NCBI GenBank assembly: GCA_028135785.1
Contig: JAOIHS010000002.1
Span: 70,222 to 134,221, forward strand
Source of the DNA: SAR86 cluster bacterium
Lineage (GTDB): Bacteria > Pseudomonadota > Gammaproteobacteria > Magnimaribacterales > AG-339-G14
Direction: 5' to 3'
Length of the DNA: 64,000 bases
The notes under the pieces: generated by a model
Told to the model about the DNA's origin: nothing
What the model saw: the letters and a program-made list of their open reading frames with translations, nothing else
The model's database searches: none
Translations under genes and position numbers: made by a program
In this document: in pieces, positions 18,589-27,843 of the stretch
Layout of the letters: each line of letters begins with the position of its first letter
How positions within the stretch are numbered: position 1 is the stretch's first letter

Positions 18589-19172
18589 GATTTTTTAAAT
18601 ATTTTGTAAACAGCAATTTCTGCAAATAAGTTTGGAAAAGATCTAGTTAAAATAGTACTTTTACCAGAGTTCTTAATTAACTTTCTTTCAGCGATAGTTA
18701 TATTTGCATTTGTACATAATTCTTCAAAATCTTTTAAAGAACAAAGATGCAAGTTTGGGGTTGAGTGCCAATCATGAGGAAGAGCCGAAGAGATTGGCAT
18801 TTTTCCAGTTATAAATAATTGAATCCTGCAACGAAGATTTGCGAAATTAGGAATACTTACGATAGATTCATTTCCAATTCTTATTATTTCATTCAAAGCA
18901 GTCTCTGGTTTTTTAAGAGTTTGAAATGATTGACTCATTAGAACGACATCAAATGATTTATTCTTGAAATTCTCCAGACCAAGATCAATATCTTGTTCAA
19001 TTACGCTCAGCCCTTTTTCAAGACTTAGTTGTATATTTTTTTCTTCAATATCAACTCCCAAACCATTAATATTTAATTCATTTTTTAAATCTGCAAGCAT
19101 AGATCCATCACCGCAACCTAAATCTAGAATATGCGATTCTTCTGGAATCCATTCTTTAATAATATTAAACAT
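18585..19172 (-). CDS. metW: Methionine biosynthesis protein MetW
   Basis: A 195-aa methyltransferase-fold protein of the MetW family, which partners MetX in homoserine acylation in many proteobacteria. SAM motif I reads ILDLGCGDGSML (about residues 15-26). FDVVLMSQSFQTLKKP and the NFANLRCRIQLFITGKMP segment are MetW-specific. The gene overlaps the end of metX by eight bases, the conserved metXW order. Confidence 0.94.
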   Translation of the reverse strand: MFNIIKEWIPEESHILDLGCGDGSMLADLKNELNINGLGVDIEEKNIQLSLEKGLSVIEQDIDLGLENFKNKSFDVVLMSQSFQTLKKPETALNEIIRIGNESIVSIPNFANLRCRIQLFITGKMPISSALPHDWHSTPNLHLCSLKDFEELCTNANITIAERKLIKNSGKSTILTRSFPNLFAEIAVYKIFKKS

Positions 19173-20271
19173 TAGAGCTCAAGAAAGTTTTAATGGTTTT
19201 AACATACCTATCATCAGGAAATAAAAATCCATCATGACCTTGATAAGAGTCTATGTTGACATAGCTGACGGATTTCTTTGCGGCAATCAATGAATTAACT
19301 ATTTCTTTTGATCTTTTAGGAGAAAATCTCCAATCGGATGAAAATGAGACAACAAGAAATTCAGATTTAGTATTTTCTAAAGTCGATATTAAATCACCTT
19401 CAAAATATTTTGATGGATCAAAATAATCTAATGCCTTGGTCATGAGTAGATAAGTATGAGCATCAAACTTATCCGAGAAGTTATCTGCTTGGTATCTTAA
19501 GTAGCTTTCAACTTCAAATTCAATGCCATAGCCATATTCAATTTTATCTTTTTTTAAATCTCTATCGAACTTTTCTTTCATAACTTCTTCAGATAGATAG
19601 GTAATGTGTCCAAGCATTCTTGCTAACCCTAAACCTCTTTTAGGATGATGAGTGCCTTTTTCAAAATTTGGGTCAGTTACAATGGCTTGTCTTGCCACTT
19701 CATTAAAAGCTATGTTTTGAGCACTTAATTTCGGAGCTGCCGCTATGACCACAGCTTTTTTAATTTTTTCAGGGTAGTCTATTGACCATTGCAAAGCCTG
19801 CATGCCTCCTAAACTTCCACCGGCGACAGAATGCCAGCAGTCTATTTGAAGAAATTCTCTCAAAATATTTTGACTATTTATCCAGTCTTTAACGGTAACC
19901 AGAGGGAAATCTTTTCCAAATTTACTGCCTGTTTCTGGATCTATACTGGATGGGCCAGTAGAGCCATGGCATCCGCCTAAATTATTAAGAGAAACGATAA
20001 AAAATTTATTTGAATCAAATGCTTTGCCTGGACCGATTAATTCATTCCACCATCCAGGTTTTTTATCATCATCTGGAGCAAATCCTGCAGCGTGGTGATT
20101 TCCACTCAAAGCATGACATATTAAAATAGCATTATCTTTACTTTTAGATAATTCGCCATAAGTCTCATAGATTAAATCAAACCCTTTAAGATTTTTCCCC
20201 GATTCAAGGGGGAAATTTTCTTTATATGAAAAGATTTCCGGTTTAACGATACCCAAAGATTTATTGCTCAT
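19165..20271 (-). CDS. metX: Homoserine O-acyltransferase MetX
   Basis: A 368-aa alpha/beta-hydrolase-fold enzyme acylating homoserine in methionine synthesis. The nucleophile elbow is AGGSLGGMQALQW (Ser about residue 150), preceded by NNLGGCHGSTGPSS. The catalytic Asp lies in the SSDWRFSP segment and His in YQGHDGFL. MetX-fold enzymes in gammaproteobacteria may use succinyl-CoA rather than acetyl-CoA; the sequence alone does not let me decide. It is coupled to metW downstream and yggT upstream (shared base at 20271). Confidence 0.95.
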   Translation of the reverse strand: MSNKSLGIVKPEIFSYKENFPLESGKNLKGFDLIYETYGELSKSKDNAILICHALSGNHHAAGFAPDDDKKPGWWNELIGPGKAFDSNKFFIVSLNNLGGCHGSTGPSSIDPETGSKFGKDFPLVTVKDWINSQNILREFLQIDCWHSVAGGSLGGMQALQWSIDYPEKIKKAVVIAAAPKLSAQNIAFNEVARQAIVTDPNFEKGTHHPKRGLGLARMLGHITYLSEEVMKEKFDRDLKKDKIEYGYGIEFEVESYLRYQADNFSDKFDAHTYLLMTKALDYFDPSKYFEGDLISTLENTKSEFLVVSFSSDWRFSPKRSKEIVNSLIAAKKSVSYVNIDSYQGHDGFLFPDDRYVKTIKTFLSSNV

Positions 20272-20825
20272 TAATATAGTGCGGGAAATCCTAGTGAAAA
20301 CCTTAAATTCTCTAGGACTCTATCAAATTGGATTAAAATAAAAAATACAATTATCGGAGAAAAATCAATCCCACCGGCAGCTGTAAACCTCTGAAAGGGC
20401 TGAAGAAGAGGTTGAGTAATATTATGACAAATACTTAAAAAGGGACTATTGCTAGTTGGAGAAACCCAACTACCAATGATAGATATAAAAAGAGAAAATC
20501 TTAAAATTTGAGAAATTACAAAAAATAAACTTAAAGCAGCCCAACCAAAAGCATTGAAAAAATAAAATTCTAAATCCTTACTTATGCTGAATAAATAGTA
20601 AGAGAGAAATTTCAAATCAACTATCCACGCTATGCAAGCAAGATCAATACCAAAGAAAATTGGCAAAGCAAAACGAAAAGGTTTGCAAAGTGGATCTAAA
20701 GTTGCAAAAGAAGTTTTCACTAAGGGATTCAGCATGCTCACTTGAAAGAATCTAAATAAGAGGTAAAAAGTAAACAAAATAGCTATAAGGTTTGTTAAGA
20801 CGGATGAGGCGTATAATGGATCCAT
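20271..20825 (-). CDS. YggT-family membrane protein
   Basis: A 184-aa membrane protein with several hydrophobic segments. The family signature appears twice in degenerate form: LNPLVKTSFATLDPLCKPFRFALP near residue 32 and ILRFSLFISIIGSWVSPTSNSPFLSICHNITQPLLQPFQRF near residue 105, each a short YGGT domain. Its place next to yggS and proC is the usual gammaproteobacterial order. The molecular role is not settled; osmotic-shock tolerance has been suggested for a homologue. Confidence 0.88.
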   Translation of the reverse strand: MDPLYASSVLTNLIAILFTFYLLFRFFQVSMLNPLVKTSFATLDPLCKPFRFALPIFFGIDLACIAWIVDLKFLSYYLFSISKDLEFYFFNAFGWAALSLFFVISQILRFSLFISIIGSWVSPTSNSPFLSICHNITQPLLQPFQRFTAAGGIDFSPIIVFFILIQFDRVLENLRFSLGFPALY

Positions 20826-20828
20826 TTG

Positions 20829-21611
20829 TTAGTCTCCTAGAGATTTAGATTTTTTGATGGCATCGTTGATGGCTTCACGCCAAATATCCTTTAACCCAGA
20901 AGAATCAATTTTCTTTAGAGCTGCTTCTGTAACTCCTCCTTTTGATGCAACCATGGTTTTTATATCTTCAAATTTTTTAGAGCCTTCATTAGATTTATGA
21001 ATAAAAGAAGTGCCATCGAGCATATCTCTTATCCATGGCTCAGGTTCTATAAATCCATGTTCTTTGGCTATCTCAGCAAGCGTATCTGAAAGATGGCTTA
21101 TATAAGCAGGACCTGCTCCAAATATTGAAGTAAAAGCATCAAACTGATGCTCATCAATATGCAAACATCTGCCTAATAGATTTAAAACGCTCATTACCGA
21201 AGATTCATTGATATCGACCTCTGAGTGGATAGCAATAGGACTAGAACCGCTGCTTATCCCTAGTGTAGGCATTGCTCTATAGATGTTTTCATAATTATTG
21301 AGTAATTTTTTTAATGTATTTAATTTTAAACCCGCTACAAATGAGATGACTGACTGGGAAGAGAGAAGTTTAGATATATCGAAAGCAATTTCTTCTACTT
21401 TATTTGGTTTGATAGTTAAAAAAATTATTTCCGAACCATTAACTAACTCATTAATATCAACATAATTAACGCCAAAGTTAAGCATCTTTTTATCTTCAAT
21501 TGGATCAAAGGCTAATATGTTATGGCTAGGCGCAAGTCTTTCTATGGCATGTTTGCCTAAATTTCCTGCCCCAATAAAACCTATAGTGTTGATTTCTTTA
21601 ATTTCTTTCAC
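20829..21611 (-). CDS. proC: Pyrroline-5-carboxylate reductase ProC
   Basis: A 260-aa enzyme for the last step of proline synthesis. The N-terminal Rossmann motif is TIGFIGAGNLGKHAIERL. SEIIFLTIKPNKVEEI, ISFVAGLKLNTLKKLL, YRAMPTLGISSGSSPIAI, FGAGPAYISHLSDTLAE and the C-terminal VASKGGVTEAALKKI follow the family order. The track starts at a TTG (21614); I prefer the next codon, GTG (21611), with AGGAACAGG upstream. The gene overlaps the end of yggS. Confidence 0.95.
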   Translation of the reverse strand: MKEIKEINTIGFIGAGNLGKHAIERLAPSHNILAFDPIEDKKMLNFGVNYVDINELVNGSEIIFLTIKPNKVEEIAFDISKLLSSQSVISFVAGLKLNTLKKLLNNYENIYRAMPTLGISSGSSPIAIHSEVDINESSVMSVLNLLGRCLHIDEHQFDAFTSIFGAGPAYISHLSDTLAEIAKEHGFIEPEPWIRDMLDGTSFIHKSNEGSKKFEDIKTMVASKGGVTEAALKKIDSSGLKDIWREAINDAIKKSKSLGD

Positions 21612-22278
21612 CAAATATACCTGTTCCTATCCTAATCATTGTAGAACCATTTTCTATTGCAAGACTATAATCACTACTCATTCCCATAGAAATCTCACCG
21701 GCAGTTTCAAATTTCATCATTAGTTTCTTTGATAATAAAAAAGTTTTTTTAAAACTTTCACTTAGATCATATTTATTTCCTTTATTTTCCGGTATCACCA
21801 TTATCCCTTTTAAGTTTAAGTTAGGCAGGCTATCAATTTCCATTGCAATATCTAATAATTGATCTTCAGATATACCAGATTTAGTTTCTTCAGAATCAAT
21901 ATTTATTTGGATTAAAATATTAATTTCTTTTCCAGCAGGACAAAATTTAGACAAAAGCTTCGCAGTCTTTATTCTATCAACTGTATGAACCCAATCAAAA
22001 TTTTCAGCAATTTGTTTACATTTGTTAGACTGAATTGAACCAATAAAGTGCCAAATAATTTTACTATTTTTAAAAAAATTAATTTTCTCTATAGATTCCT
22101 GTAGATAGTTTTCTCCAAAATTCAATATTCCAGCTTCTAGGGCTTGAGAAATCAGTTCTATTGGTTTTTTTTTGCTTACTGCTATTATTTTTAATGTTCT
22201 ATCTTCTCTATTAGAGAGACTTAATGTTTCTTGAACGGACTTTTGTGTCATTGAAATTTTTTTATGTATTTCGTGCAT
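21598..22278 (-). CDS. yggS: PLP homeostasis protein YggS
   Basis: A 226-aa PLP-binding alanine-racemase-fold protein. KIIAVSKKKPIELI holds the PLP Lys (about residue 36). NFGENYLQESIEKI, WHFIGSIQSNKCK and the late GMSSDYSLAIENGSTMIRIGTGIFG are signature blocks. It has no known enzymatic turnover and buffers free PLP. The stop of argS and this ATG share one base (TAATG). Confidence 0.95.
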   Translation of the reverse strand: MHEIHKKISMTQKSVQETLSLSNREDRTLKIIAVSKKKPIELISQALEAGILNFGENYLQESIEKINFFKNSKIIWHFIGSIQSNKCKQIAENFDWVHTVDRIKTAKLLSKFCPAGKEINILIQINIDSEETKSGISEDQLLDIAMEIDSLPNLNLKGIMVIPENKGNKYDLSESFKKTFLLSKKLMMKFETAGEISMGMSSDYSLAIENGSTMIRIGTGIFGERN

Positions 22279-23987
22279 TACATTTTTTCAGGAGCAGATA
22301 CAGATAGTATTTCTAAACCACTTTTTATGGTTTTCTTGGTAGCCAGAAGAAGGGCAAATTTAGCGTTTCTCTTCTTTGGATCATCATCAATAATTACTTC
22401 AGAATTATAGAAAGTGTGAAATTTTGAAGCTAAATCTCTCAAGTAAAAACATATCGGATGTATTTCTAAATCTCGATATGATTGTTCTAAAATATCTTGA
22501 TAATGCTCAATAAAAGAAATCATTTCAGATTCTTGTGGCTGATTTAATTGATATAAATTTTCGCATCCCTCTTCAATATCAAAATGCATTCCTCTTTTAA
22601 TCAATTCTTTCTCTAAACTACAGATTCTTGCGTGAGCATATTGAATATAATACACAGGATTATTTTTATCCTCTGAGGTTGCAATATTTAGATCAAAATC
22701 TAAAGATTGATCTCCTTTTCTAGCCAAGAAAAAAAACCTAGCAGCATCAACACCCACTTCATCTATAAGACTACTCAATGTTATAAATTCACCAGCTCTT
22801 GTAGACATGGATACTAGCTTTCCGTCTCTTATTAAAGAGACAAACTGAATAAAAATAGTTTTTAAAATATCTTTATTTAGACCTAGAGCCTCAACTGCTC
22901 CTTTTATTCTAGGTAGGTAGCCGTGATGATCGGCCCCCCATATATTTATAAGTAAATCAAAGCCTCTATGATACTTTGAGTCGTGATAAGCAATATCCGA
23001 GGCGAAATATGTAGGCTCACTATTTTCTCTAATAAAAACTCTATCTTTTTCATCACCATAATTTGATGATTTAAACCATGTAGCTCCATCTTTTATCGAT
23101 AAATTATTAGACGCCTTCAATTTCTCGCTAGTTTTTAAAAAATTACTCTTTTTAGTTGATTCATAAAGGGATGACTCGTTAAACCAAGTATCATGATTTA
23201 CTCTAAACTTTTTTAAATCAGATTTTATTTTTTTAATCTCAAAATCAATAGAAAAGTTAATCAGCAGGCTAAATTCTTTAAAATTTTTATTAATAAATTT
23301 TTTCATTTCTTCTGATTCATCAATTTTTAAAAACGTATCTATCTCTCTGATAAGAAATTTATCCTGAAAAGATTTTTTAAGTTCTTCTGCCGTATTTTTG
23401 ATGTAATCACCTTGATAACAATCTTCGGGAAGACTTATATCAACACCAAATAATTCTTGATATCTTAAGAAGACACTTAGGCCTAAAGTCTCAGATTGGA
23501 GACCTCTGTCATTAATGTAATATTCTTGAATGACATCATTACCCGCCTTCATTAATAAATTAGTTAAAGCAGATCCGAAAGCAGCCCCTCTTCCATGGCC
23601 AACATGTATGGGGCCAGTAGGATTGCAAGAAACGTATTCTATAAGAATTTTTTTTGGGGCATCTTCTGCAAAAGGAAAATAAGAATCTTTACTCTTTATT
23701 AGTTTCTTTAAATAAGCTAAGGACGCATCATTGGAAAGAAAAAAATTAATAAACCCAGGACCAGCGATTTCAACTTTATCAATCCATTCATGATCTCCTA
23801 GAGCAGAAATTATCTCATATGCTAAATCACGAGGATTTTTTTTTAATTCTTTAGCTAAAATCATAGCCACATTAGTAGTCCAGTCTCCGTGAACTTCTGA
23901 TTTTGTTCTAAGAACCTCCATCGAAATACTGGTTTTAGTTATTGTAGAGATAGTTTTTTCTAACAAATCTTGAATATCTTTTTTCAC
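22278..23987 (-). CDS. argS: Arginyl-tRNA synthetase
   Basis: A 569-aa class I aminoacyl-tRNA synthetase. The HIGH motif is in EYVSCNPTGPIHVGHGRGAAFG (about residues 118-139). The N-terminal tRNA-recognition (Add-1) domain precedes it. YASDIAYHDSKYHRGFDLLINIWGADHHGYLPRI is the ArgRS core. The KMSK loop is VSMSTRAGEFIT, and an anticodon-binding helical domain forms the end. The start is GTG, one base after the efp stop. Length is typical. Confidence 0.96.
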   Translation of the reverse strand: MKKDIQDLLEKTISTITKTSISMEVLRTKSEVHGDWTTNVAMILAKELKKNPRDLAYEIISALGDHEWIDKVEIAGPGFINFFLSNDASLAYLKKLIKSKDSYFPFAEDAPKKILIEYVSCNPTGPIHVGHGRGAAFGSALTNLLMKAGNDVIQEYYINDRGLQSETLGLSVFLRYQELFGVDISLPEDCYQGDYIKNTAEELKKSFQDKFLIREIDTFLKIDESEEMKKFINKNFKEFSLLINFSIDFEIKKIKSDLKKFRVNHDTWFNESSLYESTKKSNFLKTSEKLKASNNLSIKDGATWFKSSNYGDEKDRVFIRENSEPTYFASDIAYHDSKYHRGFDLLINIWGADHHGYLPRIKGAVEALGLNKDILKTIFIQFVSLIRDGKLVSMSTRAGEFITLSSLIDEVGVDAARFFFLARKGDQSLDFDLNIATSEDKNNPVYYIQYAHARICSLEKELIKRGMHFDIEEGCENLYQLNQPQESEMISFIEHYQDILEQSYRDLEIHPICFYLRDLASKFHTFYNSEVIIDDDPKKRNAKFALLLATKKTIKSGLEILSVSAPEKM

Positions 23988-24554
23988 TTATTTGGCTCTA
24001 CTTTGATATTCGTTATTTCTTGTATCTATCTTTATTACATCACCTTGGTCAATAAATAAGGGCACTTTAACTTCTAGACCATTAGCCAACTTAGCTGACT
24101 TAAGAGTATTTGTTGTTGTGTCTCCCTTGAATCCTGGTTCTGTTTCTAAAATTTTAATTTCAATAAAAGTATCAATATCCACTGAAACTAGAGTATCTTC
24201 CCAAAGGGCAATTTCATAAGTTTCACCTTCCTTGATCCAAAGGCTTTTATAACCCATTAACTCAAGATCAAAATTTATTTGCTCATAACTATCAAGATCC
24301 ATAAAAACGGCACTATTAGCCTCTTTATAAAGATACTGCATATTTGAAGTAGAAATATCAGCTTTTTCGACAGACTCACCAGTTTTGAAAGTCTTATCTA
24401 GAACTCTTCCAGTTATTAAACTTCTATATTTGACACGCATTACAGCCTGTCCTTTCCCTGGCTTGTGGAATTGGTTGTCTACGATTTCACAAAGCTCATT
24501 TTCTATAAGTACTTTTAAACCTGGTCTAAACTCATTTGTGCTGATCATTGCCAT
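23988..24554 (-). CDS. efp: Translation elongation factor P
   Basis: A 188-aa three-domain factor that rescues ribosomes stalled at polyproline. The modification loop reads KPGKGQAVMRVKYR, keeping the Lys (about residue 34) that is beta-lysylated in EpmA/EpmB bacteria. The end carries the SYQSR-like EYQSRAK. It has an ATG start with AAGGAAG upstream. It is first in the minus-strand run efp-argS-yggS-proC-yggT-metX-metW-rdgB. Confidence 0.96.
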   Translation of the reverse strand: MAMISTNEFRPGLKVLIENELCEIVDNQFHKPGKGQAVMRVKYRSLITGRVLDKTFKTGESVEKADISTSNMQYLYKEANSAVFMDLDSYEQINFDLELMGYKSLWIKEGETYEIALWEDTLVSVDIDTFIEIKILETEPGFKGDTTTNTLKSAKLANGLEVKVPLFIDQGDVIKIDTRNNEYQSRAK

Positions 24555-24737
24555 AAAAAACTTCCTTGAAACTTTGCTAAAATATCACGATTATGTTTTG
24601 CAAAATCGACATAATGTTGCAATATATTATGCAAAATTTTAAAGTACCTGCATTAAAAGATTAGTTTACCTAAGGAGATACAAGTTTTTCTTGTTTTTTT
24701 TTACAAATTTACATTTATTTCAAGAGAAGGGGATTTC
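24555..24737. promoter_or_regulatory. Divergent intergenic region between efp and the TonB operon
   Basis: A 183-base gap between divergent operons that must hold both promoters. Its centre has a 10-base palindrome TTTTGCAAAA (24596-24605), a second TTATGCAAAAT copy near 24630 and an intervening TTGCAA. A weak plus-strand promoter reading is TTGCAA, 17 bases, TAAAGT. The plus operon has a good ribosome site (GAAGGGG) before its ATG. No terminator is seen. Confidence 0.35.
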
Positions 24738-25502
24738 ATGATTAGACATTTAACAAAATTGATACTTATACCTTTGTTGGTAGTGTTTTCTTTATCTACG
24801 ATGAGTCAATTAGATTCTGTCATGGATGAAAATAAAGACAGAACAAAAGCTGCTGCAGTTTCACAAGCAAAAATTGATTCAACACAAATTAAAACAGATA
24901 AAGCATCTACAGAATATAAAAGCGTAAGTAAACAAATAGAAGGCTTAAAAGTCTATAACGCCCAAAAAAGAAAACAGATAAGAAGACAAATTGAACGCAT
25001 GCGCGAAATAGAGAAAACTATGAAGTATGCATCTGTCTTACAGAGACAAATTCCACCTTTAGCCAGAAGAATGCATGCTGGCTTAGAGCAATTTGTTGCT
25101 CTAGATCTTCCTTTTAGTTCAGGCGAAAGGACAGAAAGACTTAAATTCATTAAAGACGCGCTTGATAATCCTACTGTATCTCCTGCTGAAAAACTAAGAC
25201 AAGTACTAGAAGGGTTTGATATTGAAGCTGAATATGGAAGAAAAATAGATACCTATAAAGATACAATTTTAATCGGCGATAAAGAAAGAGATGTAAATAT
25301 TCTTCGAGTTGGAAGATTGGTTCTTGCGTATCAAACCTCAGACCAAGATAGAACGGGAATTTGGAATAAAGAATCTAAAACATGGGAAAGACTGCCTGGC
25401 CGATATAGGGGAGTCGTAAGAGATGGCATTAGTATGGCTAAAAAACTTAAAACAGTAGACATGCTTGAACTTCCAGTTCCAGCAGCGGAGATAGTTAAAT
25501 GA
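24738..25502 (+). CDS. DUF3450-family periplasmic protein of the TonB operon
   Basis: A 254-aa exported protein. A signal peptide (about residues 1-23) is followed by a long charged coiled-coil (about 35-100, including KSVSKQIEGLKVYNAQKRKQIRRQIERM), then a folded part with the DUF3450 blocks PPLARRMHAGLEQFVALDLPFSSGERTERL and LRVGRLVLAYQTSDQDRTGIW. DUF3450 proteins open many marine ExbB/ExbD/TonB operons; their exact role is not established. The stop overlaps the next ATG (ATGA). Confidence 0.9.
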   Translation: MIRHLTKLILIPLLVVFSLSTMSQLDSVMDENKDRTKAAAVSQAKIDSTQIKTDKASTEYKSVSKQIEGLKVYNAQKRKQIRRQIERMREIEKTMKYASVLQRQIPPLARRMHAGLEQFVALDLPFSSGERTERLKFIKDALDNPTVSPAEKLRQVLEGFDIEAEYGRKIDTYKDTILIGDKERDVNILRVGRLVLAYQTSDQDRTGIWNKESKTWERLPGRYRGVVRDGISMAKKLKTVDMLELPVPAAEIVK

Positions 25503-26896
25503 GAAATATAATGTTTAAAATTTTATTAGTAGTTTCAATTTCTTTTGGATCATTCAATGCAATTGCAGAAGATAAAAAACCTCAATCAGAGGCTTTGAAC
25601 TTAGACGAACTTCTTGAATTAGTAAAATCTGGAAAGTTTGCTGAATCGGAAGAGGCAACAAAAAGAGAAAATAGATTCTCAAAAGAAAGAAACAGACAAC
25701 AAACTCTTTTAGCTAACGCAAAAATAGAACGAGCAAAGTTAGAAGCCACTGCTACGACTTTAGAAACTAGATTTGAAGCGAATGATGCAAAATTAACCCT
25801 GTTAGAAGAACAATTGAAAACTAGATTGGGCTCTTTGTATGAAACTTTCGGACATCTGCAAGGGGTAGCTTCTGATACAGAGGATTATTTTAAGACAGCA
25901 ATTACTTCAGGACAGTTTGGTAAAGAAAGAGAAGTTTTCTTAGGTGATTTAGCTAGGAAAATGGGTGAAGGAGTAAGTGTTGCAACTATTGAGGAGATAG
26001 AGCAGCTTTGGTATGAGCTTTCAAGAGAATTAGTTGCATCTGGAAATGTTCAAAGATTTTCAGCTACTGTCATTGACAATGAAGGCGAGTCTTCAGTTGA
26101 AGACGTCGTAAGAGTTGGAAACTTTAATGCTGTAGCAGAAGGCAGATATTTAACTTATCTTTCTAAAAGAGGCGCGTTTGAGACTCTTCCAAAACAACCA
26201 GGAAGATACCTAGACGGAACTTATGATGTATTTGACGAAGATTCAGGTTTTGTTCAATTTGCTGTAGATCCTACTGGTCCTCAAGGCGGAGCTTTATTAG
26301 TCAATCTTATTTCTCTTCCGTCTTTCTTTGAACAAATTCAATATGGAAGAATAACTGGTTATACAATTATAGTTTTATTCTTAATCGCCATTGGTGTTTT
26401 TGGATGGCGTTTTTATGCTTTATTCACGATAAATGGAAATGTTAAAAAACAGGCAGCTGGAGAATCAGCTGATGAAAATCCATTATCAAGAATATTCGAT
26501 GTAGCGGATAAAAATAAAACCGATACTGAAACGTTAGAGCTTAAATTGTCAGAACAAATTCTTATTGAGAGAGCCGATATAGATCAATATATTTGGGTTG
26601 TTAGATTAATTTCAGTTGTATCTCCTTTGCTTGGTTTATTTGGAACCATCATAGGAATGATAAATACTTTTCAAGCAATTACTTTATTCGGAACTGGAGA
26701 TCCCAAAACAATGGCTGGGGGTATATCAGAAGCGTTAGTTACAACTATGCTTGGACTAATGTGTGCTATTCCAACGACCTTTATGGCAGCAGCATTATCT
26801 AATTACTCTAAAGGAATCTTAGCTATTTTAGAAGAGCAAAGTACGGGTATGGTAGCAGTCAGGTCTGAAGAAACTCATGCGGGAAGTTCTGTCTAA
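25499..26896 (+). CDS. Large ExbB/TolQ-type protein with periplasmic N-terminal domain
   Basis: A 465-aa protein. A signal-like N-terminus and a long periplasmic coiled-coil and globular part (about residues 25-270) precede a MotA/TolQ/ExbB proton-channel domain with three membrane helices (about 285-305, 360-385, 410-435). The core signature is SPLLGLFGTIIGMINTFQAITLFGTGDPKTMAGGISEALVTTMLGLMCAIPTTF. It corresponds to the TtpC-like component needed by TonB2 systems of Vibrio and relatives. It is coupled to the DUF3450 gene and followed by a short ExbB. Confidence 0.92.
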   Translation: MRNIMFKILLVVSISFGSFNAIAEDKKPQSEALNLDELLELVKSGKFAESEEATKRENRFSKERNRQQTLLANAKIERAKLEATATTLETRFEANDAKLTLLEEQLKTRLGSLYETFGHLQGVASDTEDYFKTAITSGQFGKEREVFLGDLARKMGEGVSVATIEEIEQLWYELSRELVASGNVQRFSATVIDNEGESSVEDVVRVGNFNAVAEGRYLTYLSKRGAFETLPKQPGRYLDGTYDVFDEDSGFVQFAVDPTGPQGGALLVNLISLPSFFEQIQYGRITGYTIIVLFLIAIGVFGWRFYALFTINGNVKKQAAGESADENPLSRIFDVADKNKTDTETLELKLSEQILIERADIDQYIWVVRLISVVSPLLGLFGTIIGMINTFQAITLFGTGDPKTMAGGISEALVTTMLGLMCAIPTTFMAAALSNYSKGILAILEEQSTGMVAVRSEETHAGSSV

Positions 26897-26901
26897 AAAC
26901 C

Positions 26902-27426
26902 ATGAGTTGGTTTTTTAATTTACAGGACACTCTATTTTCCTTCCTTGAAAAGGGAGGTGGGGTGGTTTTATTAATAAGCCTTTTAGTCGTATTGATGTGG
27001 TTTTTCATTTTTGAAAGGATTTGGTATTTTTCTCTAGTGCATCCTTTAGTTGAGAAAGAAACAATTCAAGAGTGGTCAAATGTTCCAGAGCATAAATCAT
27101 GGAAAGGGCACATGATCAGGTCAATGCTCGTTTCCAAAGCAAATTTACAGATAAGAAACAACCTTGAATTGATAAGAGTTTGCGTTGCAATTGCTCCTTT
27201 GTTTGGATTACTAGGAACCATAGTCGGTATGATCGAAGTTTTTCACATTCTTGCTGTAACTGGAGGAGGCGACGCCAAAGCAATGGCAGGCGGAGTAGCT
27301 AGATCAACTATTCCTGCGATGGCAGGTCTAATGGCTGCCATACCAGCAAGTATTGCTGCTAGATGGCTAGAAAATAATGCAAAAAAGAAATCAGATTTAT
27401 TATCAGAACGTTTAACATATGAGTAA
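26902..27426 (+). CDS. exbB: ExbB-type proton channel subunit
   Basis: A 174-aa inner-membrane protein with three helices. The conserved core APLFGLLGTIVGMIEVFHILAVTGGGDAKAMAGGVARSTIPAMAGLMAAIPASI spans about residues 95-150. With ExbD it forms the proton-driven motor for TonB. It is shorter than E. coli ExbB (244 aa), normal for this second-type system. There is a five-base gap to the upstream gene. Confidence 0.93.
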   Translation: MSWFFNLQDTLFSFLEKGGGVVLLISLLVVLMWFFIFERIWYFSLVHPLVEKETIQEWSNVPEHKSWKGHMIRSMLVSKANLQIRNNLELIRVCVAIAPLFGLLGTIVGMIEVFHILAVTGGGDAKAMAGGVARSTIPAMAGLMAAIPASIAARWLENNAKKKSDLLSERLTYE

Positions 27427-27432
27427 AGAGAA

Positions 27433-27843
27433 ATGAGAAGATCTTTAATAAGCCAAGCAGTAGAAGAAGTAGATGAGCCGAATATAACTCCCATGTTGGA
27501 TGTTGTATTTATTCTTTTAATATTTTTTATAGTCACAGCAAACTTCATCAAAGATCCTGGTTTAGAAATAAATAGGCCGGATTCTGAGACTGCAGAAATA
27601 ACCGAGAATGCTGCAATTTTAATTGCTATAGGTCCTGCTGGAGAAATATATATGGATGGCAGAAGAATAGATGTCCGCCAAGTGAAAGCAAACGTAATTC
27701 GACTAATGGCAGAAAACCCTCAAGGAGCTGTTGTTATGCAAGCAGATAAAAAAGCGACAGCTGAAAAAATAATTGCCGTTATGGATGAAGTTAGAGAAGC
27801 TGGCGTTATTGATATTTCAATTGCATCAGAACCTAATTTTTAA
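27433..27843 (+). CDS. exbD: ExbD-type biopolymer transport protein
   Basis: A 136-aa protein with one N-terminal membrane helix (about residues 24-42) carrying the essential proton-carrying Asp in NITPMLDVVFILLIFFIVTA. A periplasmic peptidoglycan-side domain follows, with DGRRIDVRQVK and a late VVMQADKKATAEKIIAVMDEVREAGV. It shares its stop region with the tonB start. Confidence 0.94.
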   Translation: MRRSLISQAVEEVDEPNITPMLDVVFILLIFFIVTANFIKDPGLEINRPDSETAEITENAAILIAIGPAGEIYMDGRRIDVRQVKANVIRLMAENPQGAVVMQADKKATAEKIIAVMDEVREAGVIDISIASEPNF